DNA from: an uncultured Oscillibacter sp.
GTDB taxonomy: Bacteria > Bacillota > Clostridia > Oscillospirales > Oscillospiraceae
NCBI GenBank assembly: GCA_910578935.1
Contig: CAJTSM010000014.1
Coordinates: 6,381 to 70,380 of the forward strand
Length of the DNA stretch: 64,000 nucleotides
Direction: 5' to 3'
Shown: piece by piece, positions 15,847 to 25,240 of the stretch
How the letters are laid out: each line of letters starts with the position of its first letter
Position numbering within the stretch: the stretch's first letter is position 1
Program-made: the position numbers and the translations under genes
Notes under the pieces: model-generated
Told to the model about the DNA's origin: nothing
Database searches by the model: none
Seen by the model: the letters and a program-made list of their open reading frames with translations, nothing else

Positions 15847-16275
15847 GGGTGTTCTGCCGGGAGAAGGGCAGTTCCCGGGGAATGGCCCGCACAGGGGTGC
15901 GGGCCCCACAGGGAGGGGTTCCGTTCTACCGGAATGCTTACCACAACGGAAAAGGGCGGACACATGGGTCCGCCCCTACAGGGTGTTTTGCCGGGAGAAG
16001 GGTAGTTCCCGGGGAATGGCCCGCACAGGGGTGCGGGCCCCACAGGGAAGGGTTCCGTTCTACCGGAATGCTTACCACAACGGAAAAGGGCGGACACATG
16101 GGTCCGCCCCTACAGGGTGTTCTGCCGGGAGAAGGGCAGTTCCCGGGGAATGGCCCGCACAGGGGTGCGGGCCCCACAGGGAGGGGTTCCGTTCTACCGG
16201 AATGCTTACCACAACGGAAAAGGGCGGACACATGGGTCCGCCCCTACAGGGTGTTTTGCGGGAGAAGGGTAGGCC
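15847..16275. repeat. Tandem repeat, 134-bp unit, three full copies plus a partial one
   Basis: Units begin at 15847, 15981 and 16115, with a fourth partial unit at 16249. Units 1 and 3 share variants (TTCTGCC, GGGCAG, GGGAGG) that differ in unit 2 (TTTTGCC, GGGTAG, GGGAAG). Each unit holds two strong hairpins, GGCCCGCA...TGCGGGCC and GGGCGGAC...GTCCGCCC followed by CCTACAGGG. Because 134 is not a multiple of three, the repeat creates overlapping look-alike open frames in different phases; they have no ribosome sites and I do not treat them as genes. Confidence 0.9.
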
Positions 16276-16279
16276 CGGA

Positions 16280-16765
16280 GGGACGGGCCGCCGAGGGCGG
16301 CGGCCCCTACTAACCGCCGGGTTAGCGGCAGCGAAGACGGGAGAACAGGCCTTGCGTCGACCGCCAAAGCTCCCGCTCAAACTACGCCGCGGGCTGGAGA
16401 CTTGCGTAAAAAGACCGAGGCACGCCCTGCGCGTCCGGGGGAATGGCCCGGTCAGGGGACCGGGCCCCACAAGGTGGCCTACCGATAGAAGGTTCTAATT
16501 ACTTCCTTTTCTCTTTTTGACCGTGCACGGCCCGTCGTCGGAAGAAATTCCGCTCTGTTCCGTCCCCGCCTGACGGCGAGGACTCCACCCGCTCCATTCC
16601 TTCCTCCTCTCCCCACGCGGCAGGCCGCGCGGGGGCCCCTCCATTTTTCCTTCTGGAAGGAAAAGAGAAAATGGGGGGTGCAATGGACCAGCCATCATCA
16701 TGGCTGTTGACTCCCCCGCGCGTCAGCGCCGGAAAATCCTCCCCCAACGGGGAAAACCAAGGAGA
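16280..16765. repeat. Dispersed GC-rich repeat mosaic upstream of uvrA
   Basis: It begins with a GGGCCGCC...GGCGGCCC hairpin ending CCCCTAC at 16279-16308. The following 16310-16430 block is found reversed at 595-680 and in the same direction at 760-830. 16530-16645 resembles 340-425 and the complement of 38335-38430. 16685-16760 resembles 890-960. A further hairpin GGCCCGGTC...GACCGGGCC is at 16445-16466. No gene is supported here; the uvrA ribosome site AAGGAG follows at 16758-16763. Confidence 0.6.
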
Positions 16766-16770
16766 CCCCT

Positions 16771-19599
16771 ATGCAGGATAAAATCATCGTAAAAGGCGCA
16801 CGCGCCAACAATTTGAAAAACATCGACGTGACCATTCCCCGGGACAAGCTGGTGGTTATGACCGGCCTCAGCGGAAGCGGCAAGTCCTCCCTGGCCTTCG
16901 ACACGATTTACGCCGAGGGCCAGCGGCGCTACGTGGAGAGCTTAAGCTCCTATGCCCGGATGTTTCTGGGGCAGATGGATAAACCCGACGTAGATTATAT
17001 CGAGGGTTTGAGCCCCGCCATTTCCATCGACCAGAAAACCACGTCGAAAAACCCCCGTTCTACCGTGGGCACCGTCACGGAGATCTACGACTATCTCCGC
17101 CTCCTCTGGGCCCGGGTGGGCACCCCCCACTGTCCCAAGTGCGGCAAAGTCATCCGCCAGCAGACGATCGACCAGATCATCGACCAGGTGCTGGCCCTTC
17201 CCGAAGGCACCCGGATTCAGGTCATGGCCCCGGTGATCCGGGGGAAGAAGGGCGAGCACGCCAAGGTCTTTGAGGACGCGAAGCGCTCCGGCTACGTTCG
17301 GGTCCGGGCCGACGGGAATCTCTACGAACTAGACGAGGAAATCAAGCTGGAGAAAAACAAAAAGCACAACATTGAGGTCATCATCGACCGCCTTATCATC
17401 CGCCCGGATATTCAGCAGCGGCTGACAGACAGCGTGGAAACCGCCTCCGCCCTCTCCGGCGGTCTGGTGGTCGTCAACCTCCTCCGGGAGGAGCGGGATC
17501 TGATGTTTTCCCAGAATTACGCCTGTGAGGACTGCGGCATTTCCATTGAGGAGCTGACTCCCCGAATGTTCTCCTTCAACAACCCCTTCGGGGCCTGCCC
17601 TACCTGCACAGGCCTGGGCAGCCAGCTGAAGGTGGATGTGTCCCTGGTGGTCCCGGACCCCCAAAAGTCCATTCTGGAGGGAGCGATCCAGGCCAGCGGA
17701 TGGGGGAACATCCGATCCGACGGGATTTCCCGCATGTATTTTGACGCCCTGTCAAAAAAGTACCGCTTTTCCCTGGACGAGCCCTGGGAAACCCTGTCCG
17801 CCGAGGCGAAGGACATCATTCTCTACGGCACCAAGGGCGAAAAGCTGGAACTCCACTATGACCAGCCCCGGGGCAAAGGAGTCCTCTACCAGCCCTTTGA
17901 GGGCATCTGCAATAACGTGGAGCGCCGCTACCAAGAAACCCAGAGCGATGCCAGCAAACGGGAGCTGGAGGAGCTTATGGCGGAGTGCCCCTGCCCGGCG
18001 TGCAGGGGCCGGAGGCTGAAAAAGGAATCCCTGGCCGTGACGATGGGGGAGAAGGACATCGACGCGCTGACCCGCCTCAGCGTGATTGACGAGTTGGACT
18101 GGGTGGAGCACTTGGAGCTGACGGACCAGCAGCACCTGATTGCCGACCGGATTTTGAAGGAGATCAAGTCCCGCCTGGGTTTCCTCCAGTCCGTGGGCCT
18201 GGGCTATCTGACGTTGAGCCGGGCCGCCGGGACCCTTTCCGGCGGAGAGAGCCAGCGGATCCGGCTGGCGACGCAGATCGGGTCCAGCCTCATGGGCGTG
18301 CTCTATATTCTGGACGAGCCCTCCATCGGCCTCCACCAGCGGGACAACGACAAACTGCTGGCCACCCTTCGAAATCTCCAAAACCTGGGAAACACCCTGC
18401 TGGTGGTAGAGCATGACGAGGACACCATGCGGGAGGCGGATTACCTCATCGACATCGGCCCCGGCGCGGGCATCCACGGCGGACAGGTCGTCGCCGCCGG
18501 TACGCCGGAGGAGGTTATGGCGAACCCCCATTCCCTGACGGGCCAGTACCTTTCCGGGAAGAAAAAGGTGCCCATCCCCGACGTCCGCCGCCCCGGAAAC
18601 GGGAAATTCCTCCGTGTCCGGGGAGCGGAGGAGAACAACCTCCGGAAGGTGGACGTGGACTTCCCCCTAGGGACCTTCACCGTAGTCACCGGCGTGTCGG
18701 GGAGCGGTAAGTCCTCCCTGGTGAACGAGGTGCTGTTCAAACGCCTGGGGGCGGAGCTGATGCGCATGAAGGTCCACCCCGGCAAGTGCGCGGGCATCGG
18801 CGGTCTGGAATACCTGGACAAGGTGGTCAGCATCGACCAGAGCCCCATTGGCCGGACGCCCCGGTCCAACCCGGCCACGTACACGAATCTCTTCAACGAC
18901 ATCCGGGATCTCTACGCCTCCACCCAGGAGGCGAAAAGCCGGGGCTACGGCCCGGGCCGCTTCAGCTTCAATGTCCGGGGGGGCCGCTGTGAGGCCTGCT
19001 CCGGCGACGGCGTGCTGAAGATCGAGATGCACTTCCTGCCGGATATCTTCGTTCCCTGCGAGGTGTGCAAGGGAAAGCGCTACAACCGGGAAACCCTGGA
19101 GGTCCATTACAAGGGGAAGAATATCTCCGAGGTGTTGGAGATGACGGTGGACGAGGCCCTGGAGTTCTTCGCGCCTCTGCCCAAGCTCCGCAACCGCCTC
19201 CAGACCCTCCAGGACGTGGGCCTGGGGTATGTGAAGCTGGGCCAGCCCTCCACGGAGCTCTCCGGCGGCGAGGCCCAGCGGGTGAAGCTGGCCACAGAGC
19301 TCTCCAAACAGGCCACGGGCAAGACCATCTATATCCTGGACGAGCCCACCACTGGGCTTCACACCGACGATGTGCGAAAGCTCCTGGAGGTGCTCCAGCG
19401 GCTGGTGGACAGCGGGAACACGGTGGTGGTCATTGAGCACAACTTGGACGTCATCAAGTCCGCCGACTGGATCATTGACCTGGGTCCCGAGGGGGGCGAC
19501 GGCGGCGGGAACATCGTCTGCACCGGCACGCCGGAGGCGGTGGCCGCCTGTAAGGCCTCCTATACGGGCCATTATTTGAAAAAGGCCCTGGCCCGCTGA
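16771..19599 (+). CDS. uvrA: Excinuclease ABC subunit UvrA
   Basis: A 942-residue, full-length ATPase that scans DNA for damage and loads UvrB. Two ABC modules are seen: Walker A GLSGSGKSS near residue 32 and GVSGSGKSS near 643, with signatures 'LSGGESQRIRLA' and 'LSGGEAQRVKLA' and Walker B 'LYILDEPSIGL' and 'IYILDEPTTGL'. Zinc-binding pairs are CPKC near 121, CEDC/CPTC near 251-277 and CEAC/CEVC near 748-772. The start follows AAGGAG. It is separated from uvrB by 4.7 kb and has its own repeat-filled upstream region. Confidence 0.98.
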   Translation: MQDKIIVKGARANNLKNIDVTIPRDKLVVMTGLSGSGKSSLAFDTIYAEGQRRYVESLSSYARMFLGQMDKPDVDYIEGLSPAISIDQKTTSKNPRSTVGTVTEIYDYLRLLWARVGTPHCPKCGKVIRQQTIDQIIDQVLALPEGTRIQVMAPVIRGKKGEHAKVFEDAKRSGYVRVRADGNLYELDEEIKLEKNKKHNIEVIIDRLIIRPDIQQRLTDSVETASALSGGLVVVNLLREERDLMFSQNYACEDCGISIEELTPRMFSFNNPFGACPTCTGLGSQLKVDVSLVVPDPQKSILEGAIQASGWGNIRSDGISRMYFDALSKKYRFSLDEPWETLSAEAKDIILYGTKGEKLELHYDQPRGKGVLYQPFEGICNNVERRYQETQSDASKRELEELMAECPCPACRGRRLKKESLAVTMGEKDIDALTRLSVIDELDWVEHLELTDQQHLIADRILKEIKSRLGFLQSVGLGYLTLSRAAGTLSGGESQRIRLATQIGSSLMGVLYILDEPSIGLHQRDNDKLLATLRNLQNLGNTLLVVEHDEDTMREADYLIDIGPGAGIHGGQVVAAGTPEEVMANPHSLTGQYLSGKKKVPIPDVRRPGNGKFLRVRGAEENNLRKVDVDFPLGTFTVVTGVSGSGKSSLVNEVLFKRLGAELMRMKVHPGKCAGIGGLEYLDKVVSIDQSPIGRTPRSNPATYTNLFNDIRDLYASTQEAKSRGYGPGRFSFNVRGGRCEACSGDGVLKIEMHFLPDIFVPCEVCKGKRYNRETLEVHYKGKNISEVLEMTVDEALEFFAPLPKLRNRLQTLQDVGLGYVKLGQPSTELSGGEAQRVKLATELSKQATGKTIYILDEPTTGLHTDDVRKLLEVLQRLVDSGNTVVVIEHNLDVIKSADWIIDLGPEGGDGGGNIVCTGTPEAVAACKASYTGHYLKKALAR

Positions 19600-19605
19600 A
19601 TGAAA

Positions 19606-19795
19606 TCATTTTTGCCGCGACATGTGCGTGGCAAAAATACCACGACCCCAGCCGCCTTTACCCGCAAGGGGTATGCGACAGCTGTAAGCGGCATAGCCGC
19701 TAACGGCTGTCCAAGGGCGGCGGCGCCAGTTCGCAAACTGGCGGGGGGGGAATCCAAAGGGGGGAACGGAGTCCCCTCTTTGAGGAAGGATCACC
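19606..19795. other. Gene-free hairpin-rich spacer between uvrA and era
   Basis: The spacer holds a TTTTTGCCGCGACATGTGCGTGGCAAAAA-type inverted repeat (19606-19635), a GCCGCTAACGGC hairpin region, a CGCCAGTTTGCGAACTGGCG-type inverted repeat (19728-19748) and a GGGGACTCCGTTCCCC pair near 19760-19777. The style matches the dispersed repeats elsewhere in the window. No gene or clear promoter is seen. The written motifs may be read from either strand. Confidence 0.45.
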
Positions 19796-19799
19796 TGAT

Positions 19800-20696
19800 A
19801 TGAAGATTGAGAAGACCGCCATGATTACCGTCTGCGGACGGCCCAATGTGGGCAAGTCCAGCCTCACCAACGCCCTGGTGGGGGAGAAAATTGCCATTGT
19901 TTCCAACAAGGCTCAAACCACCCGGAACCGCATCTACGGCGTGGTTAACCGGGAGGACACCCAGTTTATCCTCCTGGACACCCCGGGCCTCCACCGGCCG
20001 AAGTCCGCCCTGGGGGACTACATGGTGAAGGTTGTCACCGCCAGCCTCTCCGACGTGGACTGCGCCCTCCTTCTGGTGGAGCCCATTCCCCACGTGGGCG
20101 GGCCGGAGAAGGCCCTCATCGACCGGGTCCGGGAGGAAAAGCTCCACTGCATCCTGGCCGTCAACAAAATCGACACCGTGGAACCCGCGGAGCTCCTCCC
20201 CGTTATCGCCGCCTATAACGAGGCCTGGGACGGTTTCGACGCCATCGTCCCTATTTCCGCCCGTACCGGCGACGGCCTGGAAGAGCTGATGGAGGAGCTG
20301 GGGAAATATGCTCAGGAGGGCCCCCAGCTTTTCCCGGACGGACAGACTTCCGACCAGCCGGAGCGGTTGGTGTGCGGGGAACTGCTCCGGGAGAAGCTGC
20401 TTTTGTGCCTTGATAAAGAGATCCCCCACGGGACTGCTGTGGAGATTACGAAATTCTCCGAGCGGGATTCCGGCGTGGTGGACGTGGGAGCTACCATTTA
20501 TTGCGAAAAGGCCAGCCACAAGGGCATTATCATCGGAAAGCAGGGAGCCATGCTGAAAAAAATCAGCTCCCTGGCCCGGCACGACATGGAGAAATTCATG
20601 GGAACCCAAATTTACCTGGAAACCTGGGTGAAGGTCAAGGAGAACTGGCGGGACAACGTGAACTACGTCCGGAGCTTGGGCTACCGGGAGGATTGA
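19800..20696 (+). CDS. era: GTPase Era
   Basis: A 298-residue ribosome-assembly GTPase that binds the 3' end of 16S rRNA. It has G1 GRPNVGKSS near residue 13, G3 DTPG near 60, G4 NKID near 122, and the C-terminal KH domain with 'IIIGKQGAMLKKISSLARHDMEKFMG' (about 235-270). Length is normal. The next genes, yqzL and recO, are the usual Firmicutes neighbours. Confidence 0.97.
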   Translation: MKIEKTAMITVCGRPNVGKSSLTNALVGEKIAIVSNKAQTTRNRIYGVVNREDTQFILLDTPGLHRPKSALGDYMVKVVTASLSDVDCALLLVEPIPHVGGPEKALIDRVREEKLHCILAVNKIDTVEPAELLPVIAAYNEAWDGFDAIVPISARTGDGLEELMEELGKYAQEGPQLFPDGQTSDQPERLVCGELLREKLLLCLDKEIPHGTAVEITKFSERDSGVVDVGATIYCEKASHKGIIIGKQGAMLKKISSLARHDMEKFMGTQIYLETWVKVKENWRDNVNYVRSLGYRED

Positions 20697-20849
20697 ACCT
20701 ATGGGAACCCCGGATGATTGCGCGCTGAAATTCATGGGGGTTACAGCAATTTCAGAAATGATGATTTCTCGATTTCAGATTGACCGGAACTTTCCAGGTA
20801 TGGCGGTTCGACAGCCTTCGCAGACTATTCCCAAAAGGAGGCCTGCGAC

Positions 20850-20963
20850 ATGGACCACATGGAACCCGCGCCCCTCTGGGAGCTTTTCTGCCTCACCGGC
20901 GAGCCCCTGGCCTATATGCTCTACCGGTCGGCAGAGGACGAAAAGGACCATCATTTGTTATAA
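20850..20963 (+). CDS. yqzL: YqzL-like micro-protein between era and recO
   Basis: A 37-residue open frame starting at an ATG with AAAAGGAGG at 20832-20840, nine bases upstream. The protein contains 'LWELFCLTGEPLAYMLYR', which fits the YqzL pattern (W..F..TG....YLLYK) and its position between era and recO matches Bacillus. The function of YqzL is not known. It is shorter than most gene finders accept. Longer frames through 20701-21058 in other phases lack coding features. Confidence 0.8.
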   Translation: MDHMEPAPLWELFCLTGEPLAYMLYRSAEDEKDHHLL

Positions 20964-21059
20964 AAGGGAGGATATTACTTTTGGGCGAAAAGGCCGAAAG
21001 TAATCCATGCCATGTTTTGCGGCTTCCGCTGTTTATGGCGGCGGGCAAAATGGCTTAAA

Positions 21060-21097
21060 TCGTATTATTCCTGTGTATTAGCACTGGAATAATACGA
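21060..21097 (+). promoter_or_regulatory. Inverted repeat ahead of recO
   Basis: TCGTATTATTCC (21060-21071) and GGAATAATACGA (21086-21097) are perfect 12-base arms with a 14-base centre. No T-run follows, and recO's AAAGGAGGG lies 14 bases further on, so this is more likely a protein-binding site or leader hairpin than a terminator. Confidence 0.55.
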
Positions 21098-21126
21098 CTC
21101 CCCATACATAAAGGAGGGAAGCCGCC

Positions 21127-21873
21127 GTGGCGGGAACACTCTATACCGTGGACTGCGGTGTGGTCCTCCGAGAGACGGAAACCAAAGAGACGGACAAAAT
21201 TCTGACGCTCCTGACGTGGGAGGCGGGCAAGATTTCCGTCATCGCCAGGGGAGCCCGGCGAAAAAACTGCAAGTTTGCCGCGGCCGCTCAGCCCCTGGCC
21301 TACGCCGAGTGGACCTTGTACCAGCGGAAGGACTGGTATTACGCCAGCGACGCGTCCACCCGGGATCTTTTTGACGGCCTCCGGGGGGATTTGGCGACCC
21401 TGGCCCTGGGCTGTTACCTGGCGGAACTGACGGAGGCCGTCTGCCCGGAGGCCGAACCCGCCCCGGAGCTGCTGCGGCATCTTCTCAACGGGCTGTACGC
21501 CCTTTCTGCCCTACACAAACCTCCCGCCCTGGTGAAGCCCGCTTTTGAGCTCCGTCTGCTGTGCCTGGCGGGGTACGAGCCTTTGGCAGACGCCTGCGCC
21601 CTCTGCGGACGGGAAAACCCGGCGGAGCCGGTGCTGGATACGGTCCAGGGGGTGCTCCGCTGCCGGGACTGCGGCGGGGGAGGGGGAAGACCTCTTTGCC
21701 GGGACTCTTTGGCCGCCTTGCGGCATATCGTCTACGGGGACCCCAAACGGCTGTATTCTTTCCGGCTGGGGGGGGAACCCCTGCGCCGCCTGACGGCAGC
21801 GGCGGAAGCTTTCCTCTCTACTCAGCTGGAGCGGGGCTTCGGAACGCTGGAGTTTTACAAGGGCGTCCTGTGA
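21127..21873 (+). CDS. recO: DNA repair protein RecO
   Basis: A 248-residue recombination mediator that helps load RecA with RecR. It has an N-terminal OB fold ('VDCGVVLRETETKETDKILTLLTWEAGKISVIARGARR', residues 6-45), a helical middle and a zinc-finger-like CALCG...CRDCGG (residues 159-182). The GTG start at 21127 has AAAGGAGGG 8 bases upstream. It is the normal third member of the era-yqzL-recO block. Confidence 0.95.
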   Translation: MAGTLYTVDCGVVLRETETKETDKILTLLTWEAGKISVIARGARRKNCKFAAAAQPLAYAEWTLYQRKDWYYASDASTRDLFDGLRGDLATLALGCYLAELTEAVCPEAEPAPELLRHLLNGLYALSALHKPPALVKPAFELRLLCLAGYEPLADACALCGRENPAEPVLDTVQGVLRCRDCGGGGGRPLCRDSLAALRHIVYGDPKRLYSFRLGGEPLRRLTAAAEAFLSTQLERGFGTLEFYKGVL

Positions 21874-21945
21874 TCTTGCTTTGTTTCCGGAATCCCTGCG
21901 CCGGAAGGACGGAAACGTAAACTCCCGTTACAGGAGGTAATTCTT

Positions 21946-24333
21946 ATGAGCGAATTGTTTGAAAAGTCTCTCCGTACCCTGGAACTGCCCCGGGTGCTGC
22001 AATTGCTGTCCGAACAGGCCGTCAGCGCGGAAGCCAAGGGCCGGGCCCTCCGGGTTTCCCCGGAGACGGAGTCGGAGGAGGTCCTCCGCCTCCTGGACCA
22101 GACCGACGCCGCCCGGTGGATGATTGGCCAGCGGGGCGCGCCTTCCTTTTCCGGCGTGAGGCCGGTGGGAGAGGCCCTGGACCGGGCGGACCGGGGAGGC
22201 AGCCTGAACACCCGGGAGCTGCTGCGCATTGCGGACCTTCTCACCGCCGCCCGCCGGGCCCGGGAGTATTTCAATGATGAGGCGGCGGAGAGGACCGCCA
22301 TTGACCACCTCTTTCTCTCCCTCCATGGAAATCACTTCTTAGAGGAGAAGATCAAGCGCTGCATTCCCGACGAGGACACCATCGCCGACGCGGCTTCCCC
22401 GGAGCTGGCGGATATCCGCCGCCATATGCGGGCCGCCCAGGCTAAGAGCCGCCAGATTCTCCAGAGGATTATCTCCTCTCCCAGCTATGCCAAGGTGCTC
22501 CAGGAAACCATCATCACCCAGCGGGACGGCCGCTTCGTGGTCCCGGTGAAGGCGGAGCAGAAGGGGAACCTCCCCGGGCTGGTGCATGATATTTCCTCCT
22601 CCGGAGCCACGGTGTTCGTGGAGCCCATGGGGGTGGTCCAGGCCAACAACGAGTATGTGGAGCTGGAGGCGAAGGAACAAAAGGAGATCGAGCGCATCTT
22701 GGCGGAGCTCTCCGCCGAGGCCGCCGCCCACCGGGAGGACATCCAGTGGGACTATGACGCTCTGGTTCACCTGGATTTGATTTTTGCCCGGGGGGAGCTC
22801 AGCTACAAAATGGACGCCGTGCGCCCGGAGATCCGCCGGGACGGGGCCATTTATCTGCGCAAGGCCCGGCATCCCCTGCTGGACCCCAAGACAGCGGTGC
22901 CCATTGACCTGGAGCTGGGGGGCGCCTTCGACACCCTGGTCATCACCGGTCCCAACACCGGCGGCAAAACTGTCTCTTTGAAGACCCTGGGTCTACTGAT
23001 CCTGATGACCCAGTGCGGCCTCCATATCCCGGCGGCGGACCGCAGCGCCGTGGCGGTCTATGACCGGGTGCTGGCGGACATTGGCGACGAGCAGAGCATC
23101 GAGCAGAGCTTGTCCACGTTTTCCGCCCATATGACCAACATTGTGGGTATTTTGAAGGAAGCGGATCACAGGAGTTTGGTCCTCTTCGATGAGCTGGGTG
23201 CGGGCACGGACCCGGTGGAGGGCGCGGCCTTGGCCATCGCCGTCATCCAGCACGTCCGCGCCGCCGGTTCCAAAGTAGCCGCCACCACCCATTACGCGGA
23301 GCTCAAGACCTTTGCCATGACCACCGCCGGTGTGGAGAACGCCTCCTGTGAGTTCAACGTGGAAACCCTAAGCCCCACCTACCGGCTCCTCATCGGCATC
23401 CCCGGCAAGTCCAACGCCTTCGCCATCTCCCGGCGGCTTGGCCTTCCGGAGGAGGTTATTAAAGCGGCCCAGACTCAGATGAGCGGGGACAGCGTCCGGT
23501 TCGAGGATGTGCTGACCCAGCTGGAGGCCAAGCGCCAGGCCCTGGAGAGGCGGGACGCGGAGTCTGACCGCCTCTTCCGCCAGCGGGAGGAAGACGCCCG
23601 CAAGGCCCGGGAGTTTCGTGAGCAGATGGAGCGGGCCAAGGAGAACGCCCGGAGCCGGGGCGAGGCGGAGGCCAAGCGCATCCTCCGGGACGCCAAAGCC
23701 GCGGCGGACCAGACCTTTAACGAGCTGGCGGAGCTCCGGCGGCGGCAGGCTGCGGCGGATTCCGCCCAGAACATCAACGACGCCCAAGCCGCCATCCGGG
23801 CGGGACTCCATCAGGCGGAGGACCGCCTCCGCACGGAGAAGGACCGGCCGGAGCCCATTCCCAAGCCCAGCCGCCCCATTGTCAAAGGCGACCTGGTGGA
23901 ATTCCCGGGTGTCCGCCAGCCTGCTGAAGTGATTTCCGTGGGGAAGGACGGGACCCTGCAATTGAAGGCGGGGGTGTTGAAAATGAAAGCAAAGGCGGAG
24001 GAGGTCCGGCTGATTGAAGATGACGAGCGGGCTGCCCGGAAGCCGAAAACCCCTGTCCACTCCGGTGGAACCCGAGCGCTCCGCACTGCCGCCAGCCGGG
24101 AGCTGGACATCCGGGGCATGGAAACTCTGGAGGCGGAGAGCGTGGTAGAGGGCTTCCTGTCCGCCGCTGTCATGGGCAAGCTGGAAACCGTCACCATCAT
24201 CCATGGCAAGGGCACCGGAGCCCTGCGGAAAGCCGTTCACGACATTCTCCGCCGGAGCAAGGCGGTGAAGAGCTTCCGTCTGGGTGTCTACGGCGAAGGG
24301 GAGACGGGGGTCACGGTGGTAACGATGAAGTAA
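21946..24333 (+). CDS. mutS2: Endonuclease MutS2
   Basis: A 795-residue MutS-like ATPase with a C-terminal Smr domain. In Firmicutes it acts in suppression of recombination and in rescue of collided ribosomes. Seen features are Walker A GPNTGGKT near 335, Walker B 'LVLFDELGAGTDP' near 412, a long charged coiled coil (about 520-640), and the Smr domain at the end with 'LDIRGMETLEAE' and 'HGKGTGALRKAV'. The mismatch-recognition domain of MutS is absent, as expected. CAGGAGG precedes the ATG. Confidence 0.97.
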   Translation: MSELFEKSLRTLELPRVLQLLSEQAVSAEAKGRALRVSPETESEEVLRLLDQTDAARWMIGQRGAPSFSGVRPVGEALDRADRGGSLNTRELLRIADLLTAARRAREYFNDEAAERTAIDHLFLSLHGNHFLEEKIKRCIPDEDTIADAASPELADIRRHMRAAQAKSRQILQRIISSPSYAKVLQETIITQRDGRFVVPVKAEQKGNLPGLVHDISSSGATVFVEPMGVVQANNEYVELEAKEQKEIERILAELSAEAAAHREDIQWDYDALVHLDLIFARGELSYKMDAVRPEIRRDGAIYLRKARHPLLDPKTAVPIDLELGGAFDTLVITGPNTGGKTVSLKTLGLLILMTQCGLHIPAADRSAVAVYDRVLADIGDEQSIEQSLSTFSAHMTNIVGILKEADHRSLVLFDELGAGTDPVEGAALAIAVIQHVRAAGSKVAATTHYAELKTFAMTTAGVENASCEFNVETLSPTYRLLIGIPGKSNAFAISRRLGLPEEVIKAAQTQMSGDSVRFEDVLTQLEAKRQALERRDAESDRLFRQREEDARKAREFREQMERAKENARSRGEAEAKRILRDAKAAADQTFNELAELRRRQAAADSAQNINDAQAAIRAGLHQAEDRLRTEKDRPEPIPKPSRPIVKGDLVEFPGVRQPAEVISVGKDGTLQLKAGVLKMKAKAEEVRLIEDDERAARKPKTPVHSGGTRALRTAASRELDIRGMETLEAESVVEGFLSAAVMGKLETVTIIHGKGTGALRKAVHDILRRSKAVKSFRLGVYGEGETGVTVVTMK

Positions 24334-24339
24334 AAATGG

Positions 24340-24380
24340 CCTGAGGGGTCCACTCCGAAAGGGTGGTCCCCTTAAATTTT
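24340..24380 (+). terminator. Terminator after mutS2
   Basis: An imperfect stem AGGGGTCCACTC / GGGTGGTCCCCT around a CGAAAG loop, followed by TTAAATTTTTT. Confidence 0.7.
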
Positions 24381-24393
24381 TTCCGTCAAATTG

Positions 24394-24422
24394 TTGCAGA
24401 GTCAACCTGAATTTGCTATACT
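24394..24422 (+). promoter_or_regulatory. Promoter of uridine phosphorylase gene
   Basis: TTGCAG (24394-24399), 17 bases, TATACT (24417-24422) with extended TGC at 24414-24416. Translation therefore starts at 24457, not at the in-frame ATG within the promoter at 24391. Confidence 0.7.
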
Positions 24423-24456
24423 GTTTTTACAATATCACGATATAGAGGTGACGCTT

Positions 24457-25236
24457 ATGCAAAAACTGGAAAAACAGTTCCATATTGCCTGCACCGCCGG
24501 GGACATCGGCCGCTATTGCATCCTCCCCGGGGACCCCGGCCGGGTCCCTGCCATCGCCGCGTACTTTGACGACGCCAAACAGGTGGCCTATAACCGGGAG
24601 TACAACGTCTGGACCGGCACTCTTTTGGGAGAGAAGGTCACCGCCTGCTCCACCGGCATCGGCGGGCCCTCCGCCTCTATTGCCATGGAGGAACTTCACA
24701 AGTGCGGTGCAGACACGTTTATCCGCACCGGCACCTGCGGGGGCATCGACGTGAATGTTCAGTCCGGAGACATCGTGGTGGCCACCGGAGCGATCCGTTT
24801 TGAACACACCAGTCTGGAGTATGCCCCACTGGAGTTCCCCGCTGTGGCGGACTTTGGCATTGTGGACTGCCTGGTCCGGGCGACCAAGGCCTTGGGTTAT
24901 CCCCTCCACACCGGAATTGTCCAGTGCAAGGACAGCTTTTACGGCCAGCATGACCCCGCCGCTTCCCCGGTGTACTATGAGCTCCAGCAGAAGTGGGAGA
25001 GTTGGAAGCGCTTGGGTGTCAAGGCCAGCGAGATGGAGAGCGCCGCCTTGTTCGTAGTGGCCGCTGCTCTGGGCTGCCGCTGCGGTTCCTGTTTCCACGT
25101 AGTATGGAATCAGGAGCGGGAGGCCGCGGGTCTGGATCAAAAGATGAGCGAGGACACCAGTACCTCCGTCCGGGTGGCGGTGGAGGCCCTGAAACTCCAG
25201 ATTGAGGCGGACCGGGCCGCAGAGAACCGTATATAA
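24457..25236 (+). CDS. Uridine phosphorylase / nucleoside phosphorylase-I family
   Basis: A 259-residue cytoplasmic enzyme that splits uridine with phosphate into uracil and ribose-1-phosphate. It has the NP-I family features 'YCILPGDPGRVPAIA' (phosphate loop, near residue 25), 'STGIGGPSASIAMEEL', 'FIRTGTCGGIDVNVQSGDIVVATGAIR' and 'GVKASEMESAALFVVAAALG' (ribose-binding EMES). AGAGGTG is 7 bases before the ATG. It is a single-gene unit with its own promoter and terminator. Specificity for uridine over other nucleosides is a family-level call. Confidence 0.9.
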   Translation: MQKLEKQFHIACTAGDIGRYCILPGDPGRVPAIAAYFDDAKQVAYNREYNVWTGTLLGEKVTACSTGIGGPSASIAMEELHKCGADTFIRTGTCGGIDVNVQSGDIVVATGAIRFEHTSLEYAPLEFPAVADFGIVDCLVRATKALGYPLHTGIVQCKDSFYGQHDPAASPVYYELQQKWESWKRLGVKASEMESAALFVVAAALGCRCGSCFHVVWNQEREAAGLDQKMSEDTSTSVRVAVEALKLQIEADRAAENRI

Positions 25237-25240
25237 GTGG

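Noticed and set aside
15847..16275. CRISPR array
   Set aside because: Repeats are 134 bp and directly adjoining with no unique spacers, and no cas gene is in the window.
15849..16498. Overlapping similar open frames in the tandem repeat region
   Set aside because: They are products of a 134-bp repeat that shifts phase every unit; there are no ribosome sites and the sequences are hairpins.
20701..21058. Two overlapping open frames of about 95-100 codons between era and recO
   Set aside because: They are in other phases from the yqzL-like gene, have unusual composition and lack ribosome sites; the 37-codon frame explains the locus better.
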